Below are positions 1 through 11,755 of a stretch of 64,000 nt of DNA, piece by piece; within the stretch, counting starts at the first letter, position 1; each line of letters opens with the position of its first letter. The DNA is from Kalaharituber pfeilii (Eukaryota > Ascomycota > Pezizomycetes > Pezizales > Pezizaceae), in NCBI GenBank assembly GCA_015179045.1, contig WHUZ01000031.1, positions 310,001 through 374,000 on the forward strand, read 5' to 3'. The position numbers and the translations under genes were made by a program. The notes under the pieces were generated by a model that was not told the DNA's origin, did not search any database, and was given only the letters and a program-made list of their open reading frames with translations.

Positions 1-3000
1 CCAGAGTCGGAGGGGACTGGGGAGGAGATTGAATCGGAGATTGATAGGGACAAGGACCGGGAGGTGGATCACGATGACGGGGAGAATACGGACTCAGCGC
101 ATACGAGAACGGCGGGAGACGATAATGTTAATACAGGCAAAGGTGTTGGTGAGCAGGCCAGGAGGCGTACGGCAGTACCGGAGCCCTTCGAGTACGACGA
201 ACTTGAGGAGGAGGATGCGGACATGTCACTCGACGGGAAAGCTGAGAGAGCGGTCATTAAGAAAGATGAAAATAGCGTTACCCCTACGCCAAAGGCACCT
301 AAATACAAGCCAGCGTCCAACGATAATTTCATCGATCTGACACTCGATGACATTTCCGAACCCGGTCTCGATTCCAACCACCAGGTTTCCGAGCCCGAGC
401 CCGAGCCCGGACGTGCAGCCCCTGGCCGCATCCCGTTGCCCCCGCCCAAAAAAGAACCCCCTGGCAAGCGCAAGTCGGATGGCGTATCGACCAAAACCTC
501 CCGCGGTAAGCTCCACAGTGCGATCGACGAAGTTTACGACGATACCGCCCTGGTCCCTCTTCCCCCTGACGATAACTCTATGGATTCGGACTACTCCGAC
601 ACCCCCCGAAATTCCCGACTTCATCGCCGGCGCAAGACAACCGAAGTCGTCGAGGACCCATCCGCAAAGGCATCCCGCGCCGACGTGCACCGTCTCGTTA
701 AGGCCCGTCTCGAACGCATCAAGGCAGAGGAGAAGCGCAAGAAGAAGCAGAGCCAGGACGGCGGTGACAGTTATGGGGACGATGGCAAGGTTCAAGTCAA
801 CTTGGGGAAGTACGCGTCAGAGAATGAGATTTACTTCCATCCGCAGATAGCGAAGGATCTGAAGCAACATCAGGTGGCAGGGGTCAGGTTCATGTGGGCG
901 GAGTTAGTGCAAAGTAAGAGGAACATGGGGGCCTTGCTGGCGCATACGATGGGGCTAGGGAAAACGTTTCAGATGTAAGTATTTACTTGATCCCTCTATC
1001 TATTTGTATATGGGTGTTGGACTAGTCTGAGAGACGAACTTGAGGGTAACACTTATTTGTGTACCAGAATTGCGTTACTACATACAATCGCCATGGCATC
1101 TTCATCTTCGGATCCCAAAACCTACCAGCAAATCCCCAAGCACCTCCGTCAATCTAAATCCCTTATATTGTGCCCTCCCGGGCTAATCGACAACTGGTGG
1201 GAGGAATTCCACAAATGGCTTCCCGTGGACTCAGCGACGGGCAACCTTGACCAACGACACATTGGCGACTTGCACAAAATTACCTCCAATATGGGCACTG
1301 TGTCACGAATCCAGAAGATCCGGAACTGGGACGCCAAAGGAGGGATACTGATTATAAGCTACTACATGTTTCGCAGGATTGTTAACGACTCGCAGCAGAG
1401 CGACATGCGGAAGATTTTCTTGGAGAGTCCGAACCTGATTGTTGCGGATGAAGCACACCATATGAAGAACCCGAGGGCTAGCATCACGAAGGCTGCGGTT
1501 CAATTTAGGAGCAATAGCCGCATTGCAATAACGGGGAGCCCTCTGTCGAATAATTTGACAGAGTATTGGACCATGATTGAGTGGATTGATCCCGGGTATC
1601 TGGGAGGCGAAAAGGAGTTTATATTGAAGTACGCACGGCCAATCGAGGATGGGCTGCACATTGACAGCACGCGGGCGGAGAGGAGAGAGTGCCTAAAGAT
1701 GCTGCGTGTGCTCAACAAGGATTTAGATCCCAAGGTGCACCGGGCGGATGTGACGTCGATCTCAAATCTTCTGCCGCCAAAGACGGAGTTTTTGATTACG
1801 ATACCACTGACGCCGTTTCAGAAGGAGCTGTACTTGCTACTCATTGAGGCATTCAAGAGCAAGGATTTCTCGTTCTTTGATGCAGCAAATCTGCTGTTTT
1901 TGACGAATAACCATCCAATGGTGGTCCTGAGGTCGTTAGAGCTGAGGAAACAGCGAAAGGGGGCCGGGGAGGGCAAGGAGGGGAAGGATAAGGACAAGGA
2001 TGCTGAAGGGGATGAAGAGATGGCGGAGCTGGATTTGGAACTTTCGCCGGACGTGACAGAGCAGACGTACAAGTCCGTCAAGGAGCTTTTGGCGACAGAG
2101 CAGAACGCATTCGCGAGAAGACATTCGTACAAGATGGATGCGTTGAAGCATTTGTTGCATTATTCAAAGGAAGTTGAGGATCGGGTGTTGATTTTCTCGC
2201 AGAGCATCGCGACGATTGATTTGTTGGAGTCGTACATGAAGCAATGGGGTGTGGAGTACAAGCGGATGGATGGTAAGACGCAGGTGAGCAAAAGGCAGCA
2301 ACATGCGAAGAACTTCAACAAGGGCTCAGGAGATGTGTTCTTGATCTCAACGCGGGCAGGAGGACTTGGGCTCAATTTGCCTGGGGCCAACAGGGTGGTG
2401 ATTTTTGATTATTTATGGAATCCGATGTGGGAAGAGCAAGCGGTAGGCAGGGCATATCGGATTGGTCAGACGAAGCAGGTCTTTGTATACCGCTTTACGG
2501 CGGGAGGGACCTTCGAGGACTATATCCGGAACGCGACGGAGTTCAAGCAGCAGCTGGCGACGAGAGTGGTGGATAAGAAAGACCCGAGACGAAGCTCGAG
2601 TAAATTGCATAATCAATATAAGAAGCCGCCGACGGAGCCCGTTCAAGATGACCTGAAACCGTTTAAAGGGAAGGACGTGGTGTTGGATAAGCTGCTGGGC
2701 GAGACAAATTATGTCAGGTCGATTAAGTTTACACAGACGTTTATCAGAGATGAGGAGGAGGACTTGACGGAGGAGGAGAAGAAAGAGGCGGATATGTTAT
2801 TGGAAGAGGTTAAGAGGCAGAGAGAGGCGGGGGGAGAGTTGGGGGTGGGAGTAGGGGCAGGGGTGGGAATGGGAGCGGGAGCAGGTGTTTGGGGGGCCGG
2901 GATGGGAATGGGGACGGGTGTTAGGGGGTTGCAAATTGGACACCAGTTTCAGAGAAGTGATGTGGAGGCCTTGCGGAGAGAGATACAGCAGGATGCCCTC

Positions 3001-3672
3001 AGAACGCCGGCAAAGCCGGTGCAGAGCGTACCGCCATCGCCTGCGCCCTTGAAGGCGCTTGCGGCAGCCACTGCATCATCCTCGACTATGGCTATTATCC
3101 AAAAAGGCGCTTCTGCTGCTGCTGCCGCCGCTACTGCTTCCCCTGCTACTGCTTCTCCTGCGACTGCTGTTGCTGGCAAAGGTATCCCGGTAACTCAACC
3201 AGCCCCAGCTCGAGTTCAAGGTCCACCACCGCAGCGGAAGAACAGCACCAGAGACCCCTTCATCGAAGATAACGACGAAGCCAACACTAGTGATGATGAC
3301 GTACCGACGGTTGTACAGTTTATTCGGAATAATAATTTGTACACTCGGAATAGCAATTCGGCTTCGACAGTCTCGGGGTCTGCACAATCGCCGGCACGAA
3401 CAAGTTTAAGCAGAGGCACAATTGTAAACAATAAAGCCACGAATGCGAATGCAAATTCAAATGCAAGCACAAAGGTTGTTCCCACGCTTCTTCCTCCTCC
3501 TCCTCCTTTGACGAGCCCTATTTCCCGTGCCCCTGTCATTGAAATGTTTACCATATCCTCTGATGAAGAAGATGACGTTGCTCATATACATCACGTTGCT
3601 CGCAAGAATGTTGTTGGGACTGTTGATGTCGATGGTGATGTGAACATGCTAACTAACGAGAGAGTCACCTGA
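1..3672 (+). CDS. SNF2-family DNA translocase (Rad54/ATRX-like), 5' partial
   Basis: ATP-dependent chromatin remodeller or DNA translocase acting in the nucleus. Two exons are visible: the frame is open from base 1 to 974, a GTAAGT donor follows at 975, the acceptor ends at 1067, and exon 2 runs 1068-3672 (1192 residues visible). The splice restores GLGKTFQIIALLHT, so Walker A lies just before the intron. Helicase motifs appear in order: MGLGKT near 949-966, DEAH near 1448-1459, GSPLSNNL near 1534, STRAGGLGLNL near 2350, and the arginine-finger motif QAVGRAYRIGQTKQ near 2440-2480. The N-terminal 250 residues are acidic and disordered; the C-terminus is G-, A- and S-rich. The true start lies upstream of the window. 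The Rad54/ARIP4/ATRX subgroup is my best guess; the SNF2 family call is secure. Confidence 0.95.
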
Positions 3673-3710
3673 GGGAACTGTGATTGGGTGGATTTTGGCT
3701 GTGCATATAG

Positions 3711-4980
3711 AATGTGAATACTAGTATTGATAATTATAATGAAGATGACTCGGTGGTGATGATGAGGATGAAGAGGTTGATGAAATTTGGTAGGGGTGAT
3801 GAGGGTGTTGGGAGTAGGAATAGGGCTGGGAATGAGGGAAGGGATGAGAATGGAGGGATTGGTGGAGCGGTGAAGGGGATAAGAAGGTTGACTGTTAATG
3901 CCGAGGGGTCAGAGAGAGAGGAAGGTACTTACATGTTTGCTTCTTTGTTGATTCCTTGTATTTGATTGGATACTGTGCTAATGAAGGCCCCAACTTAGAT
4001 CAAGACCCTTCCAGGCCTAGCCGCCTATCATCATCATTATTCCTTGACCTTGACACAGATTCCTCGTCACCGCCTTCATGGAGCGCACCGAGCGTGGGTG
4101 AGAGTACCAGTACTACTACCACAGCTACGCCTCGCGCTGGATCTGCAACCACCAGCAATGCTAACCCTATCAATCCCGCTACAACAATAAATGCTCCAAC
4201 CACGACCGTCATCAGGCGCAAACCATTATTCTCGGGTAATCCATTGGCGATTCAGGCTTCGCTCTCCACTATTCCCGTAAGTACGTCTAATCTATCAACG
4301 CCAACGACAGCAGCATCAACAGCAGCGGGGGTGGCGGCGCCTCAGGTAGCACGCCCACGGCCAAGGAAACCTATAGCGGTCTTTGAGGAGTCGCCGACGC
4401 CGCCGAGTTCCCCTGAGAGGTCTGGACGTTCTCAACTTGCCGAGGCTCGGGAGTCACCAGCATCACCTGGGGATAATGAAGGGGAAGGGACCGTAACGGC
4501 ACAAACAACGCCCCAACACAATGCTACGGCTGCAGAGCAGGGCGACAAAGAAAAGGAAGATGAATCCGGAAACGATAAGACGGCAACTGGAAGTGATGAA
4601 ACAGGAAAACGTACACGATTACCCAGCTGGCTTGAAACCCTCCATGAAGACGACAATGACGAGGAAGATGATGATGCTAATGTAGACGGGCTTGCTGCGC
4701 CGTTGTTTGGGGGGGTGATGGTGGAGATGAGATGCTGCATGATGCGGCTGCCCTCAATGGGAACGGGGATGAGGATGTAGATGGGATAACTGGGACAACA
4801 CCATACGAGAAAGTGCTGCAGTGGCGAAGGAAGATGAAGAGTGTGGGGGGTTTGTCAGCCGGGAAAGGGAATAAGGGCGGGAAACGGGGTGTTGGGAATG
4901 GTATGGGGAGAGATGACCGAAGAGGGGCGAAGGGAGGGAGGAGAGGTGGTGGGAAAGGTATAGGGAGGATGGTGCTTTAG
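3711..4980 (+). CDS. Low-complexity acidic/basic protein, possibly tail exons of the SNF2 gene; frame change at G7
   Basis: Two exons can be read: about 3711-3924, a GTACTT donor at 3925, a GCTAAT branch point, and an acceptor ending at 3998, after which the frame continues in phase from 3999. The product is S/T/P-rich, then acidic (LPSWLETLHEDD, then a D/E run), and ends in a G/R/K-rich tail ending at 4980. At 4708-4716 a run of seven G residues separates the acidic part from the equally plausible continuation DGGDEMLHDAAALNG in the next frame; one additional base would join them. This is either an assembly or sequencing slip or a real frameshift. No in-frame ATG was found upstream in exon A except near 3756, so these exons may belong to the SNF2 gene through an intron I could not define. 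Function unknown. Confidence 0.45.
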
Positions 4981-5515
4981 AAGATTGAGAACGAGCCAAG
5001 GTTGATGGTTGCGGAGAGGGCGTAATGTAATTGTCAATTGGGTGATGATGTTTTGGTTGTTTTGTTATAATTTCTCGGTAGGAATCTGTATATTAAACAT
5101 GGTTTAGGGGCCATTGTTTTCTTGTTAGTGAGTATTGCTGGGGCTTTATGTATTGGGATTCTTTAAACATATAGGGGATATTTTGCATTTGTTTTCTTCT
5201 GCATTTGTATTTCATTTGTTGTTTTGGCCTTTTCTTATATACCTTTGGCACTTTTGATGTATTGTTGGCCATGGGCGCATTGGGAGAGCGCGAAAATAAC
5301 AAACACAAGAGGTGTATGCATTGGGCTTGTGGAATATATCTTGAAAAAACTTTTGGACTTGTTCATAATATCAGATATAGATTTCAAGGCCCCTGTCTCG
5401 ACTTTGATCTATGATGGTACTGCATGTATGTAAAGATCTTAAACTGGGCAGAGTGTCGGATGGGAAGAGTCAAGTATGGACTGCTAATACTTGCAAGTGA
5501 ATCGCCTTTGTTCAA
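4981..5515. other. Intergenic, nothing recognised
   Basis: AT-rich DNA after the low-complexity gene. It contains T-rich stretches suited to a 3' flank. Short ORFs here show no recognisable domain. Confidence 0.6.
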
Positions 5516-5516
5516 G

Positions 5517-5860
5517 TAGGCAATTCATAGCTTACCAGGATTCCTGTCTTGCGGCATCAACTGCTTCTGCAACGGTTGGATCCGCAACAGTGAATGGTGA
5601 GATGTACCTAATTGGCCTCCTGTATAACGTCTGCTTAGACAAACGGCCCAAAATACAGTGCTGCTGGAGGGGTTCCCACAAATGGGGTCACACAGGAATT
5701 TTGGCTCAATGCAAACGAAAATATAAATCCTGCCCTGCTGTTCGACGAAGAAGAATCTACTTTGAAATCTGATAACAGGTCTTATGCTTATAAATTTTTA
5801 TTTATCAGATTCTCTCCCTCGTTCGGAATGTGTTGGGAGACCTGGCACACCACCACACAG
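5517..5860. repeat. Duplicated segment, copy 1 (also at 7597-7930)
   Basis: The stretch from AATTCATAGCTTACCAGG onward, including a GGTTGGATCCGCAACAGTGAATG core and a CTACTTTGAAATCTGATAACAGG end, recurs in the same orientation at 7597-7930 with small indels. It leads directly into the roughly 155-bp interspersed repeat family. Short ORFs in both copies are probably incidental. Confidence 0.8.
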
Positions 5861-6545
5861 ACAAAATTTGCTATTGGTGCTAGATAAATTAAATAAGTCT
5901 CACATTCAGTCCGGTGAATTTTATTTATCAGATTCTCTCCCTCGTTAGGAACGTGTGCGGGGACCAGGCACACCACCCCACAGACAAAATTTGCTATTGG
6001 TGCTAGATAAATTAAATAACGGGTCAGGTTGAACCTTTCTATGTCTCACATTCAGTCGGTGATTTTATTTATCAGATTCTCTCCCTCATTCAGAACGTGT
6101 TGGGAGACCAGGCACACCACCGCACAGACAAATTCGTGCTAGATATTTATAAGTGCAGGACCTGTTATCAGATTCTAGAGTAGATTCATATGATTTGACT
6201 CCACACGACTGAATGTGAGACATAGAAAGGTTCAACCTACGGTAACCCTAGCACCAATAGCAAATTTTATCTGTGAGGTGGTGTGCCTGGTCTCCCAACA
6301 CGTTCTGAATGAGGGAGAGGATCTGATAAATAAAATCACCGGACTGAATGTGAGACATAGAAAGGTTCAACCTACGGTAACCCTTATTTATCTAGCACCA
6401 ATAGCAAAATTATTTATCTGTGAGGTGGTGTGCCAGGGCTCCCGACACGTTCCTAACGAGGGAGAGAATCTGATAAATATCATAAATAAAAAATAAGGGT
6501 TAGGTTGAACCTTTCTACATATGTATGTCTCACATTCAGTCCGGT
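5790..6545. repeat. Array of about 155-bp interspersed repeat units in opposed orientation
   Basis: Three partial or complete units lie in one orientation (about 5790-6150) and two in the other (about 6205-6545). A unit reads: GGGTTAGGTTGAACC, then a TGTCTCACATTCAGTC block, a TTTATTTATCAGATTCTCTCC block, a GGCACACCAC block, and a TTGCTATTGGTGCTAGATAAAT end. The same family occurs at 7858-7970, 10325-10665 and 11280-11755. No coding potential or terminal inverted repeat specific to the unit was identified, so the class is unknown. Confidence 0.85.
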
Positions 6546-6925
6546 GGAAGCTTTGGATCCCGCATAATTTTCTGAGCAGTGAAGTTATGTACATATACCG
6601 GTAAATTCTGGGACGACAGCGCTGCCAGCGGACTCATGAAACTATTTCTTTTTGCAACTATGCTGCTCGATAGACTGTTGATTGTTTTCGATGCGCTGTT
6701 CAATGAATTGTTTAACTGGCTACTGGGCAGGACGGCTATTTGGACACACTTGCTTCGCATTGCATTACACTGATGGATCTTGATTGGCAGGGTCAGCTAA
6801 ATATGGTTATCTATTCTATTGTACGAAATCTTATGCGGTATACACAGGTCTCCGAACAATATTTTTCTCACATACTCCACATATCCCTTGGAGTGTAAAG
6901 ATACGCTTGCTTTGCATTGCATTAG
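6535..6925. repeat. Duplicated segment shared with the piggyBac flank at 11755-12140
   Basis: Starts at AAGCTTTGGATCC and contains TTCTGGGACGACAGCGCTGC, a CTCGATAGACTGTTGATTG stretch and TTGCATTGCATTA. The same order of blocks is found at 11755-12140, next to the broken piggyBac transposase, with only a few substitutions. It may be the terminal or internal part of a piggyBac-related element. Confidence 0.75.
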
Positions 6926-7595
6926 TAGGGGTTGTCGACGAACAACTGGGAATGGCTACCAGAAAGTACTTACCACTACTAACTGAGGCGCTTTTAGTGC
7001 CTTGGCCCCTTCGTTCATTGGTCTGTTGGCTGGTAGTCTCCGGTACCAACGTAACGCCTGTTACCAGTCAAATTTGACTGGTAGTGGGCTCTTCTGGTAA
7101 GTAGTGCTCAGTTAGTAGCCTACTTTGCTGCATACACCCACATTATTTCGCACCATATGCATCACCCGCGTATTCACACCCCGATCACGTCAACATTGAG
7201 ATGCATCTACAAACACAAATAATGCATACATATCCTCTTTATAGGTTCATCACGCTTCAATTAAAAATCATAAGCATCATGATAGCTTTTACATTGCTTC
7301 GCTTCTGAGCTCTTGTTGTATTACAGCTCTTCGACTTAGATGGGGCATGGTAAAGTTGATACGCGTGAGTCTTGTTGTGTAGAGGCATATTTGTGTTCTC
7401 GTACCCAGACTCTATTGGCACGCTAAAATAATTCCTTTCGCGGTACGAGAACAGCATATTTGTGGTAATTCATAGTACTTACTAATAAATTTCACAAGGG
7501 TAAAAGGGTGCCTCACGACACCTGCCTAGTTTGGCTGGCGTATTTTCTCTGGTACCTTCTGGTAGCCATTCCCAGTTGTTCGTCGACAACCCCTA
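6926..7595. mobile_element. MITE with about 44-bp TIRs flanked by TA
   Basis: The left end TAGGGGTTGTCGACGAACAA (6926 onward) is repeated as its reverse complement at 7551-7595. The first 39 bases are identical, and similarity ends near 6970 and 7551. Both ends carry TA, as expected for a Tc1/mariner-type target duplication. The 670-bp interior has no transposase ORF, so the element is non-autonomous. It sits between copies of the duplicated segments described above. Confidence 0.8.
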
Positions 7596-7596
7596 G

Positions 7597-7970
7597 TCAA
7601 TTCATAGCTTACCAGGATTCCTGTCTTGCGGCATCAACTGCTTCTGCAACGGTTGGATCCGCAACAGTGAATGACCTAATTGGCCTCCTGTATAAAGTCT
7701 GCTCAGAACAAACGCCCAAAATACAGTGCTGCAAATACATGCTGGGGGGGCTTCCCACAAATGGGGTCACACAGGAATTTTGGCCCAATGCAAACGAAAA
7801 TATATTTTCCTGCCCTGCTGTTGGACGAAGAAGAATCTACTTTGAAATCTGATAACAGGTCTTGCACTTATAAATATTTATTTATCAGATTCTCTCCCCC
7901 GTTAGAAACGTGTGGGGAGACCTGGCACACCACCCCACAGGTAATTTTGCTATTCGTGCTAGATAAATAA
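7597..7970. repeat. Duplicated segment, copy 2, plus one interspersed repeat unit
   Basis: Second copy of 5517-5860 (AATTCATAGCTTACCAGG onward), followed at about 7858-7970 by one unit of the 155-bp family that breaks off after GCTAGATAAATAA. That break point is where a TIR-bearing element begins. The rest of the unit resumes after 10325. Confidence 0.8.
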
Positions 7971-8781
7971 CGCTACTGTTTTATATCGGGATACGATTGT
8001 CGACTGGGATACGACGTTTCTTGGCACGCCTGCTAGAGATACTACATTTGGCTATATCTCGTGCAACAGACATGCTAGCAGCTTACAGTAAACAGTTATA
8101 TGTACAGCATGGCTGATATTACAATTCTAGCATATTAATCAATTCTATCAACAATAGTTCACTTGCTATATCAATATATGCATTAATAATGTTAAATTAC
8201 TACCCCCCTCTTCAACCTTCTGCATATTATCTATCAATAGGTCTATATCTATCTTTCCTATAGTAAGACTTGGTCATTAATGGCTATAGTATATAATAGC
8301 ATATGCAATATAGGCTAGAATAACTTACAGCTCTATTCGCAGGGCCTGAAACTAGCTGCTACACCTGCTGCATTTGCTGAATTACTTCCTCAAGTGTAGA
8401 AGGAGGGGGTGGCAGTGGCCGAGAGTCAGTAGCTCCAGATAATGCTATTGACTTTACTACTATCTTATTATCTATATCTTTTGCAGCCCTAGTTCATCCC
8501 CTTTTACCACTCCCTTGCCCTCTAGCTTGCTATTTTCCTTCTTTCCCACCAGTAGTTGACCCCCCCCCCCCTTAACTTCTAGTATATTAGTAGTAAGTCT
8601 ATCTGTCGAAGTACTTTGGTTCGGACCCTCTACAGAAGACTTAGGAGAGTTATTAGAGTCTAAATCAAGGTCAATATAATAATTATTGATATTTTTCTAA
8701 CCCTCCAACTGTCGTAGTCGAGCAATAAGATAATTTTAATCCAGGACTCATCTAGATAATAGTTTTTTCCAACCTTGAGTT

Positions 8782-9000
8782 TGTAACAGAGGTGGAGAGT
8801 TACCGTCCACCAGGCCGATCCTCACTAGTCCTCTGCGTAGCTTATGTAGCACTCATTTGTGTGATTGGGATGCCGCCTACCAGCGTCGGCTCATATATCG
8901 CTTGCATCGCATATGCGTATTTCGTATGCGCCTGCATTTTTCACATTTTCGCGTGCTCCACTGGCCGCCCACACAACTGCCAGTACAGTTACTTTAGCAG
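8782..9000. repeat. LTR-like sequence related to the solo LTR at 9446
   Basis: Begins TGTAACAGAGGTGG and shares GAGAGTTACCGTCC, CTAGTCCTCTGCGTAGC and GCATATGCG blocks in the same order with the solo LTR at 9446-9670. The right boundary is not clear. It may be a diverged copy of the same LTR. Confidence 0.5.
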
Positions 9001-9445
9001 CTGAATTTGACTTTGACTTAGAGTGTTGAGAGCAGTGGTGAACTAGTTTGGAGGGTATATTCGGGCCTGAGGGTATATCTGGGGGCGAGGATGTGAGCAG
9101 CGAGCCGGTTTGAGAGGCATATCTGGGCCTAGGGGTTGCGAGCGGTGAGCCGTCGAGGACATATCTAACAGCTGGGAATAGCAATTCAGTTTAGGAAGCA
9201 AATTTGAGGTTTGGCAGCAGCAAACCAGTACGAGAGTATTGCTATTAAGGAGTATCAACACAGAGGGAGCTGCAGCTCATGTGAGACAGTGGCTGCCGTG
9301 AATCATGAGACATGTATCCGAGCGCCCCTTGTATCACCTGTCAGTGCTATTCAATAAAATCACAAAAAAAATTATTAAAATCACAAAAAAATTAAGGAAA
9401 AATGGTGGGTTATATAAGTAAATATTAGAGAATCCAAATCCTTTC

Positions 9446-9670
9446 TGTAACGGATGGTGGTAAACGCAGAGAGTTACCGTCCGCCAGGCCAAAAAGACAC
9501 TTGACCAGCGATACTCGCTAGTCCTCTGCGTAGCTCATATAGCACATTTCGCAACTGCGACGCCGGCGCTCGGCTATCGCATATCGCCTACATTGCATAT
9601 GCGCATACTGACTGTATGCGCGCGCGCATCCACCGACCGCCCGCCCTACGGTTGCGGTGAATCCGTAACA
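9446..9670. mobile_element. Solo LTR, 225 bp, with CTTTC target duplication
   Basis: Starts TGTAACGGAT and ends ATCCGTAACA, giving TG...CA termini with a short terminal inverted repeat. The five bases before it (CTTTC, 9441-9445) are repeated directly after it (9671-9675). This is the signature of an LTR retrotransposon insertion reduced to one LTR by recombination. No internal coding region remains. Confidence 0.85.
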
Positions 9671-10324
9671 CTTTCTCAAAATTCATATTCGTGCAATTTT
9701 GGTTAAGCTATGAGGGTTTTTGTAGGGGGCTCCGCTTGACTGCATGTCTCATACTCTTAGAGATGTCAGCTGGGAATGAGTGTATTATCTTCAACTGGTA
9801 AACTAGGAGAGTCTAAAGGTGCAGATAGCCCTATATCAATCTTGTAAGCAGCTGTAAAGTATATAATAATATGTTCAGCCTCTGTACCTTCTATTTATTA
9901 TAACTAAGTATAAATTGGTACAGCTACAGTAGCTGCAATTGCTCACTTTTAGACTTGCGAATAGAGCTTGAAGTATCCTACCGCCCTATAGCATATGCCA
10001 CCATATACTATGGCCATTAGTAAGTGACAGCAGCTATAAGAGCATAGACGTTAGTACTATTTAACTGACAATATATAGGGATGTAAGAGGGAGAGAGGTT
10101 AAATTGATCTATTGACATATTTATTGATATGGTAAGAGCTTGACATTGAATATAGGCAATAGAATATGTAGATAATGTTGTCCTGATATCATTGTATCTA
10201 TATCACTTTATTTGATGTTACTGGCATATAAGTTGCCGAAGATATTGTGAAAATGGTTTCTTATGAGGCATGCCAAGATGCGTGTCGTTTCTAGGTAGGC
10301 GATCGTTTCCCGATATAAAATAGT

Positions 10325-10665
10325 AAGGGTTAGGTTGAACCATTCTACCTATGTCTCACATTCAGTCCGGTGATTTTATTTATCAGATTCTCTCCCTCGT
10401 TAGGAACGTGTGCGGAGACCAGGCACACCAGCGCACAACCAAAATTTGCTATTGGTAAAATTTGCTATTGGTGCTAGATAAATAAGGGTTAGGTTGAACC
10501 ATTCCATGTCTCACATCCAGTCCGGTGATTTTATTTATCAGATTCTCTCCGTCGTTAGGAATGTGCCGGGAGACCAGGCACACCACCGCACAGACAAAAT
10601 TTGCTATTGGTGCTAGATAAATTAAACAAGGGTTAGGTTGAACCTTTCTATGTCTCACATTCAGT
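10325..10665. repeat. Two direct units of the 155-bp repeat family
   Basis: Two units run head to tail from GGGTTAGGTTGAACC to TGCTAGATAAAT, about 165 bp each, followed by the start of a third that is cut at CATTCAGTC by the next TIR element. Confidence 0.85.
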
Positions 10666-10672
10666 CAAATAA

Positions 10673-11270
10673 TTAGAGAGGATGCGATTCAAAGCCAGCT
10701 TGACTCCAAACCTTCTGACCAAGCTCAAATTGGCAAAGCAGGTAAAATATAGAGCTGGCTCTGTGAATTCAGGATGCGATTTCACTGGGGTGCCTGGACA
10801 ATAAGGACAGGGGGATTAGCAGGGGTTCCGTCTGGCTCTATTGATGTGAAAAATATTTGTTTACTTTAACAAATATCAATCATACGTGCCTTTATACCGA
10901 TTATACTTATCTTTATACCTGTTCTCGCACTCCTACACATCCACAATGCTATCTGAACATTTGCTAATAGGACTCATCAGAATGGGGTGGATCAAGCATT
11001 CTCTCGATTGTAGGTGCGTTCTCTAGTGCTGTAGCTGAATGGGCAGTAGTGTTCTCGTATGGCATGGAGTTCTCGTGTGGTATAGAGTTTGTATATGCAT
11101 ACAATTGATTTTTGCTATGAATTTGTTAAAGCCACGTTAACTGAAAAAACACAATTTTCTCAGCCAGTCTGGCTGGCTTTTGACCCATGCTGGCTGGTGT
11201 TGATCCGGGGTCCTGGTCGTCGTGCCAGGGCCCCTGCAAATAGAGCCAGTTGACTTCGCATCCTCTCTAA
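10673..11270. mobile_element. MITE-like element with TTAGAGAGGATGCGA termini
   Basis: The 15-bp sequence TTAGAGAGGATGCGA at 10673 is repeated in inverted orientation at 11256-11270. The interior of about 600 bp has no coding capacity. The element interrupts a 155-bp repeat unit (cut at CATTCAGTC). A flanking target duplication is not clear. Confidence 0.6.
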
Positions 11271-11279
11271 TATGAATCT

Positions 11280-11755
11280 ACTTTAGAACCTGATAACAGG
11301 TCCTGCACTTATAAATATCTAGCACGAATAGCAAATTTTGTCTGTGCGGTGGTGCGCCTGCTCTCCCCACACATTCCTAACAAGGGAGAGAATCTGATAA
11401 ATAAAATCACCGGACTGAATGTGAGACATAGAAAGGTTCAACCTATCATACGGTAACCCTTATTTATCTAGCACCAATAGCAAATTTTGTCTGTGAGGTG
11501 GTGTGCCTGGTCTCCGCACACGTTCCGAACGAGGGAGAGAATCTGATAAATAAAATCACCGGACTGAATGTGAGACATAGAAAGGTTCAACCTAACCCTT
11601 ATTTATCTAGCATCAATAGCAAAATTATTTATCTGTGAGGTGGTGTGCCAGGTCTCCCGACACGTTCCTAACGAGAGAGAGAATCTGATAAATATCATAA
11701 ATAAAAATAAGGGTTAGGTTGAACCTTTCTACGTATGTATGTCTCACATTCAGTC
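11280..11755. repeat. Three inverted-orientation units of the 155-bp repeat family
   Basis: Units read in the reverse sense relative to 10325-10665, ending in the GGGTTAGGTTGAACC block and then the AAGCTTTGGATCC segment shared with 6535. Together with 10325-10665 they form an inverted arrangement around the TIR element. Confidence 0.8.

Larger units (their letters stand above)
7974..10325. mobile_element. Decayed DNA transposon with about 57-bp imperfect TIRs
   Basis: The left end TACTGTTTTATATCGGGATA (7974) and the reverse complement of the right end, TACTATTTTATATCGGGAAA (10325), align over about 57 bases to a shared CTTGGCAYGCC. The element splits a 155-bp repeat unit: the unit stops at GATAAATAA on the left and restarts at AAGGGTTAGG on the right, so the insertion is younger than that repeat. 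The interior (about 2.3 kb) is AT-rich and has no intact transposase. It also holds a solo LTR. The superfamily is not determined. Confidence 0.7.

Noticed and set aside
69..494. Long antisense ORFs over the SNF2 gene
   Set aside because: Shadows of a secure coding frame with GC-rich third positions.
10325..10345. GGGTTAGG within the 155-bp repeats, resembling telomere TTAGGG
   Set aside because: Only one and a half telomere-like units per repeat and no tandem TTAGGG array; probably coincidence.
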